9,442 bases of DNA from Candidatus Woesearchaeota archaeon (GTDB taxonomy: Archaea; Nanobdellota; Nanobdellia; Woesearchaeales; JACRKL01): assembly GCA_016219795.1 (NCBI GenBank), contig JACRKK010000055.1:1-9442 (forward strand), given 5' to 3'. Both the position numbers and the translations under genes were made by a program. The notes beneath the pieces are model-generated. The model saw only the letters and a program-made list of their open reading frames with translations. It did not search any database and was not told the DNA's origin. Positions 6,083 to 9,442 of this stretch are shown piece after piece; the stretch's first letter is position 1, and every line of letters begins with the position of its first letter.

Positions 6083-6953
6083 CTCTTAATGCTTCTATTG
6101 CAAATACAGTGGTGATGAATGAACTGCCAAAGTAGCCGGCCTTGCTTCCATAATGGTAAATTGCATCTGGGGGAAAAGATCCGTCTATTCTTACCATAGA
6201 CATTAGTTTCCTGCGCTCCTCACCATTTTCTAGACCCACTACTTTAGCAGTAGTGACTCTCATGGCTAAATCAAGAGGATACTCTGTTTGTCCAATCCTC
6301 CTACTCAATTCTTTCTTGAGGCCATCTTCAAAGAGAGATTTCATTTCTGGGAACTTCATAAGTCTTCCAAGAGCGTAAAGAAACATATCTGGAGACTGAT
6401 AATACCTTGAGCCATTCTCATAGTCTCCTTTCCTCAGGGCATCGGATACATAAACCAACGATGGAAAAGCCTCTCCTACTCTCTTATCTAGGTTCAGAAG
6501 ATATAGCACATTTGCAAGGGCAACATGATCCCTCCAGTTAACTCTTCCGTATTTCTCTGGATCAAAATAAACCTTGATAACCCCATCCCCATCTATATTT
6601 CCAACTACCAAATCAATGCTTTTGTGGAGCGCAGCTTCTCCTATTTTCTGCATCTCAAAAAGAGTGGACACTGCCCACGCAGTCGTATCCGTATCTTGCG
6701 GAAGCAAATTCTCATCTGCATAAAAGCTGAACAAACCATCTCTCATTTTTCTAAGGCATGCTTCAACCACTGCTTGGGTTGCCAAACTCTCCGGTGTATG
6801 CTTTAGGGCATGTTCGAGAATTAAAAACGAAGACCCAATCTCAGGATGAGCAATTCTAGCAGTATCCATTGTTCTTGTATCGCTCAAATAACAGGGATAA
6901 ATACCATTAAGATGGGCTTTTTCCAAAAAGTTATAACTTGCTGTTAAATCCAT
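6075..6953 (-). CDS. Alpha/alpha-toroid protein, prenyltransferase/terpene-cyclase-like
   Basis: 292 residues. Helical pairs with characteristic loop motifs suggest the alpha/alpha-barrel seen in prenyltransferases, squalene/terpene cyclases and complement-like proteins: DTDTTAWAVSTL (87-98), DHVALANVLYLLNLD (142-156), and a terminal DGSFPPD... with GSSFITTVFAIEAL (276-289). DTDTT resembles the DxDD acid motif of class II cyclases but lacks its third Asp, so cyclase chemistry cannot be claimed. NIDGDGVIKVYFD (119-131) is an acidic loop. There is no signal peptide. It is a single gene with its own promoter at 6980-6988, downstream of the flavoprotein gene, and ends 8 bases inside dph2. Function unknown. 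Confidence 0.6.
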   Translation of the reverse strand: MDLTASYNFLEKAHLNGIYPCYLSDTRTMDTARIAHPEIGSSFLILEHALKHTPESLATQAVVEACLRKMRDGLFSFYADENLLPQDTDTTAWAVSTLFEMQKIGEAALHKSIDLVVGNIDGDGVIKVYFDPEKYGRVNWRDHVALANVLYLLNLDKRVGEAFPSLVYVSDALRKGDYENGSRYYQSPDMFLYALGRLMKFPEMKSLFEDGLKKELSRRIGQTEYPLDLAMRVTTAKVVGLENGEERRKLMSMVRIDGSFPPDAIYHYGSKAGYFGSSFITTVFAIEALRVK

Positions 6954-6959
6954 TTAAGT

Positions 6960-6969
6960 AAAAAGAAAA
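6960..6969 (-). terminator. U-rich tract, possible terminator of the flavoprotein gene
   Basis: On the minus strand this reads TTTTCTTTTT, 25-34 bases after the flavoprotein stop. Archaeal termination commonly occurs at U-rich tracts without a hairpin. The tract also lies in the short leader of the next minus-strand gene, so its effect may be mixed. Confidence 0.3.
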
Positions 6970-6979
6970 TATAGCCTGT

Positions 6980-6988
6980 GTTATAAAG
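6980..6988 (-). promoter_or_regulatory. TATA box for the toroid protein gene
   Basis: CTTTATAAC on the minus strand, centred about 31 bases before the ATG at 6953. A second AT-rich stretch (6967-6976) is too close to the start to act as the TATA box. Confidence 0.5.
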
Positions 6989-6993
6989 ATTAC

Positions 6994-7722
6994 TTAATCA
7001 TACCGCTCAAAATGGATGCGCTGGCTGGTCACTCCCTTTGCTGCCAGAAGCTTTCCCACATCTTCAATCATTGCCCAAAGGCCACAGAGATAGAAATGCC
7101 CGCTAAAGCCAGGTGGCAAATATTTTTTTACTAAATCCTGCACCCTCCCTTTTGGAATGTAGTTTTTGTCTATAGGGGAATCAACAGCATGAAAATAGTG
7201 GAAGTTGCTGTACTGTTCTGCCAAAGCGGAAAACTCCTCCTGATACAGAATCTCCTGTTCATTCTTAAATCCAGAGAAGAGAAAAACGGATTTGGAAAAT
7301 CCGTTTTTCAAAAGGTCAGGAATTATACTCTTGAACGGTGCAATGCCTGCGCCGGTGCTGATAAAACACAAATCCCCAACCTTATGCGCTTCCTGCACGC
7401 CAAACGCACCCATCGGGCCAAGTGCTGGCATGCTTTCTCCCTCTTGGAGTGCAAACAGCATCGTTGTGCCAATGCCCCCCTCCACTTTCTTGATGCAGAG
7501 ATCAATCTGTCCGTTGGCGGGCGGAGCGGACGCTATCGAATAAGGCCGTCGCAAGGAGGTGCCATCTTCCTTTTTGATGATGAAGCTGACAAACTGGCCG
7601 GCATAGAATACAAACTCCTGCGGTACAGAGACGGTGAAATGGCCCGTGGATATGGATAATCTTCTGAATGATATGAGTTGTGCATCAAAACTGTGGACCT
7701 TTTGTCGTGTGAGCATTTTCAT
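6994..7722 (-). CDS. Ferredoxin-NAD(P) reductase-like flavoprotein
   Basis: 242 residues with the two domains of the ferredoxin reductase family. The N-terminal flavin-binding barrel contains RRPYSIAS (58-65) and EGGIGTTML (81-89). The C-terminal nucleotide-binding domain contains STGAGIAPFKSII (122-134), FYLCGLWAMIEDV (210-222) and the C-terminal HFERYD, which usually packs on the flavin. Such proteins pass electrons between NAD(P)H and a ferredoxin, flavodoxin or another protein; the partner is not encoded here. It lacks an iron-sulfur domain. Start is ATG 7722, with AAAGGA upstream, or the ATG at 7716. It is a single gene, divergent from the surface protein operon. The exact subfamily and NADH versus NADPH use are not determined. 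Confidence 0.85.
   Translation of the reverse strand: MKMLTRQKVHSFDAQLISFRRLSISTGHFTVSVPQEFVFYAGQFVSFIIKKEDGTSLRRPYSIASAPPANGQIDLCIKKVEGGIGTTMLFALQEGESMPALGPMGAFGVQEAHKVGDLCFISTGAGIAPFKSIIPDLLKNGFSKSVFLFSGFKNEQEILYQEEFSALAEQYSNFHYFHAVDSPIDKNYIPKGRVQDLVKKYLPPGFSGHFYLCGLWAMIEDVGKLLAAKGVTSQRIHFERYD
7281..7309. repeat. Perfect 13-base inverted repeat inside the flavoprotein gene
   Basis: GAAAAACGGATTT (7281-7293) and its exact reverse complement AAATCCGTTTTTC (7297-7309) are separated by three bases. It lies within the codons for NGFSKSVF (residues 140-147) in the nucleotide-binding domain. The mRNA could form a strong hairpin here. Confidence 0.7.
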
Positions 7723-7736
7723 CTGAAAATCCTTTG

Positions 7737-7747
7737 ATTTTTTAAAG
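7737..7747 (-). promoter_or_regulatory. TATA box for the flavoprotein gene
   Basis: CTTTAAAAAAT on the minus strand, centred about 20 bases from ATG 7722 and 26 from ATG 7716. The spacing slightly favours the second Met if the mRNA is leaderless. Confidence 0.45.
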
Positions 7748-7760
7748 ATTGTGGCAAAGA

Positions 7761-7769
7761 TTTATATAA
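7761..7769 (+). promoter_or_regulatory. TATA box for the surface protein operon
   Basis: TTTATATAA centred 26 bases before the ATG at 7791, preceded by a purine-rich BRE-like GCAAAGA. A GGAG at 7781-7784 would lie upstream of the predicted transcript start, so it probably does not act as an SD. Confidence 0.65.
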
Positions 7770-7790
7770 TTGCGTTTTTAGGAGCATAAT

Positions 7791-9023
7791 ATGCAGAAAA
7801 AACCCCTATTATTTATTACTCTTTTTCTTGTTGTTGCATCCCTGGTTTTTGCTGCTGGTGGCGGTGGTGGTGGCAGTTCCGGGGGGGGCAGCTTGGGTGG
7901 TGGTTCAGGCCCCATATTCACCCGACCCATATGCGATGATAAGGGAAGCATTTCTTTCGCAAAAACCCCAGTTACCAATAAGACGGTGACTGCGGTTTCT
8001 CCATCAAGCATACCTTTGGCTGTGCCTGGATCCTGGAGGAATCGAGACTTTGTTTCTGAAGAAGAGATATTTAACGAAACCGGCAGCTATAAGATAACGG
8101 TTGATGAAAAAAATGTTGCGTTTACTTGTCCAGGCTTAAAATTCAGTTGCAAGAATGTAGCACTTGCTCTTACCGAATGCACATTGGATAACAATTTCCT
8201 TACTGCTACATTTAGTGTGGAAGGCGTTTCGTATGATGAGCTGGCCTATACCTTTCGGCAAAGTCAAGGCGGGCCCAAAAAATATGCGAAAGGCAACCCA
8301 GGTTTTGGCCAGCAATTGCAGATTGTGCAGATAAGAAAAAATACTTTCTATCTTCACTTGTCTGATGCAGAGAACATAACAGAACTGCAATTATCTCATC
8401 CCCTCTGTGTTGGTGCTTACTACCGCTACGCAAAGATGGATTGTGTTACCAAAGGGGAAAAAAACCAACCACCTAAAACCGGCCAGACATTAAAATGCGG
8501 GGGGTACATGGAGATTGAAGACCGCGTAAAGTGTAGACTTAGCCTGCGCGAAGAGCAGAGAGACGAATGGGAAAACTTCTTTCCAGAAGAATGCAAGGCA
8601 AAGGAAGGAAAAGCCCAAGAATCCTGCCTTACTTTCTACAAAAATGTGCAGCAATGCTGGAAATTCCCCAATGGAAGGGAAAGAATTGACTGTGTCAAAC
8701 AGCAGCTTTCGCTTGGTGATATAGAAACTCAAAAAATAGAGTGCGGTCTTTCATCCAACACTGAAACCGTTGCATCGTGCCAAAATGTACTGCGGGAAAA
8801 GGTTTATGCCCTTGTAAAGTTTCGACTCTACAATCTCGAAGAGAATGCCGAAGAGCTTATGGAAGATGGCAGACTTACTCCTGATCAGGTTGCTGCCTTT
8901 GTGGTGATTATGGAACAAAAAAAACTTGCTTTCAACAGTGCACAATCAAACGATGAAAGAAAACAGATTCTTCTGGATGCCCGCAAAGCATGGCAGCATC
9001 TTATGGAACAGGTGAAACCATGA
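7791..9023 (+). CDS. Cys-rich secreted or surface protein with Gly-rich N-terminus
   Basis: 410 residues; family not recognised. A signal peptide (KK at 3-4, hydrophobic core LLFITLFLVVASLVFA, likely cut at Ala21-Ala22) is followed by a Gly/Ser-rich linker (23-40). The body has 14 cysteines, an even number compatible with disulfides, and three N-glycosylation-type sites (NKT, NET, NIT). The first half reads like beta structure; the last third is helical and charged (for example RLYNLEENAEELMEDG). There is no C-terminal membrane anchor, so retention may depend on a partner, possibly the coupled lipoprotein. A run of eight G (7881-7888) in the linker codons could switch expression by slippage. 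The stop overlaps the next ATG as ATGA. Confidence 0.8.
   Translation: MQKKPLLFITLFLVVASLVFAAGGGGGGSSGGGSLGGGSGPIFTRPICDDKGSISFAKTPVTNKTVTAVSPSSIPLAVPGSWRNRDFVSEEEIFNETGSYKITVDEKNVAFTCPGLKFSCKNVALALTECTLDNNFLTATFSVEGVSYDELAYTFRQSQGGPKKYAKGNPGFGQQLQIVQIRKNTFYLHLSDAENITELQLSHPLCVGAYYRYAKMDCVTKGEKNQPPKTGQTLKCGGYMEIEDRVKCRLSLREEQRDEWENFFPEECKAKEGKAQESCLTFYKNVQQCWKFPNGRERIDCVKQQLSLGDIETQKIECGLSSNTETVASCQNVLREKVYALVKFRLYNLEENAEELMEDGRLTPDQVAAFVVIMEQKKLAFNSAQSNDERKQILLDARKAWQHLMEQVKP
7881..7888 (+). repeat. G8 homopolymer in the signal-peptide-proximal linker
   Basis: Eight G at codons 31-33 of the secreted protein. Gain or loss of one base shifts the frame into early stops: with nine G a TGA appears about 20 codons on; with seven G a TGA appears about 34 codons on. 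This is the kind of tract used for phase variation. Confidence 0.5.
9010..9015 (+). promoter_or_regulatory. SD for the lipoprotein gene
   Basis: AGGTGA four bases before the ATG at 9020, inside the end of the secreted protein gene. It fits the end of 16S rRNA well and supports this start. Confidence 0.6.
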
Positions 9024-9232
9024 ATAAAACCCTTGTTCTTCTCCTTTTGCTTATGGTGTCTGCAGGGTTAATTACTGGCTGTGAAAAAAAAGAACCCCCC
9101 CTCATTCCACTGCCTTATGACAAGGTTGCTGTAGAGAACCAAAACCAATCTGCTCTAGAAAACACCCCTGTTTTATCAATAGGTGATGGCATTGAAGATG
9201 CGCTTAAGGAACTTGATGCCGTGGATTCCTAA
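9020..9232 (+). CDS. Small lipoprotein, coupled to the surface protein
   Basis: 70 residues. A signal peptide (MNKTLVLLLLLMVSAGLITG) ends in a lipobox, LITGC, so Cys21 would be lipid-modified and anchored to the outer face of the cell membrane. The remaining 49 residues are acidic and probably disordered, with no recognised domain. The start overlaps the stop of the secreted protein as ATGA, so the two are almost certainly translated together and may act together at the cell surface. The codons right after the lipobox contain A8 (9084-9091) and C7 (9095-9101) runs, which would frameshift easily. Function unknown. Confidence 0.75.
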   Translation: MNKTLVLLLLLMVSAGLITGCEKKEPPLIPLPYDKVAVENQNQSALENTPVLSIGDGIEDALKELDAVDS

Positions 9233-9236
9233 GAAC

Positions 9237-9245
9237 ATTTAAAAA
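9237..9245 (+). promoter_or_regulatory. TATA box for the YjbQ-like gene
   Basis: ATTTAAAAA centred about 27 bases before the ATG at 9268. It begins just after the stop of the lipoprotein gene, so the YjbQ-like gene is a separate leaderless unit. Confidence 0.6.
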
Positions 9246-9267
9246 GGACATTTTCTTAACACCCATT

Positions 9268-9442
9268 ATGCCAACATACACGGATTATTTGGGGTTCAAC
9301 ACAAAAAGCAAGCAGGAATTCATCAACATTACAAACCAGGTAGAGGCAGCAGTGGAAAAATCAGGCATCAAAGACGGGCTTGTACTTATCAATCCCATGC
9401 ACATCACCTCAGCAGTCTATGTCAATGATGCAGAATCTGGCC
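9268..9442 (+). CDS. YjbQ/UPF0047 family protein, 5' part
   Basis: 58 residues are visible before the window ends; the full family is about 130-140 residues. FNTKSKQEFINITNQVEAAV (10-29), KDGLVLINPMH (35-45) and SAVYVNDAESG (48-58) follow the conserved N-terminal pattern of the YjbQ family, small trimeric proteins widespread in archaea and bacteria. His45 matches a conserved histidine of the family. E. coli YjbQ has weak thiamine-phosphate synthase activity, but the physiological role is unsettled. The start at ATG 9268 is supported by the TATA box spacing. Confidence 0.85.
   Translation, partial: MPTYTDYLGFNTKSKQEFINITNQVEAAVEKSGIKDGLVLINPMHITSAVYVNDAESG

Noticed and set aside
7189..7659. 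156-residue open frame on the + strand
   Set aside because: It lies wholly opposite the flavoprotein gene, which has clear family motifs; it has no promoter or recognisable domain.
1..9442. tRNA, rRNA or CRISPR array
   Set aside because: No T-loop-like consensus with a matching cloverleaf and no regularly spaced direct repeats were found by eye.

Overview
The window looks archaeal, most likely from a small-genome DPANN-type lineage; the phylum is an inference. Three things point this way. Most first genes of transcription units have a TATA-like box about 25-31 bases upstream of the start codon, so their mRNAs would be leaderless. Genes inside operons instead carry Shine-Dalgarno (SD) motifs. 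A diphthamide-synthesis enzyme of the archaeal/eukaryotic Dph2 family is present. TAA, TGA and TAG are all used as ordinary stops, so the standard code applies.

Layout: (a) 1-171 has no gene but holds a nested inverted repeat that may be a transposon-end relic. (b) 172-576 (+) is a small winged-helix-like protein, possibly 5'-truncated. (c) 616-1641 (-) is an MNT-HEPN toxin-antitoxin-like pair: a nucleotidyltransferase with an N-terminal HTH, followed directly by a HEPN protein. (d) 1750-2364 (+) is a secreted protein interrupted by an in-frame TGA. (e) 2370-4273 (-) is an aguB-aguA operon for putrescine synthesis from agmatine; aguB has an in-frame TAA at codon 82 although its Glu-Lys-Cys triad is intact. 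(f) 4343-5035 (+) is an intracellular protein with a transglutaminase-like Cys-His-Asp pattern. (g) 5076-6082 (+) is dph2, split into two overlapping frames joined by an ATGA overlap with a strong SD. (h) 6075-6953 (-) is an alpha/alpha-toroid (prenyltransferase/terpene-cyclase-like) protein. (i) 6994-7722 (-) is a ferredoxin-NAD(P) reductase-like flavoprotein. (j) 7791-9232 (+) encodes a Cys-rich secreted protein plus a small lipoprotein, translationally coupled. (k) 9268-end (+) is the 5' part of a YjbQ/UPF0047 gene.

The genes do not form one pathway; they are short, compact, mostly independent transcription units, often divergent from shared promoter regions (1642-1749, 4274-4342, 7723-7790). 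The most notable features are three interrupted coding regions in 9.4 kb (in-frame TGA, in-frame TAA, and a frame change), of which the dph2 split looks like a real, translationally organised two-gene arrangement. A G8 tract immediately after the signal peptide of the surface protein could act as a phase-variation switch. I did not find a clearly new multi-gene system; the best candidates for novelty are the split dph2, the Cys-rich surface protein/lipoprotein pair and the Cys-His-Asp protein.
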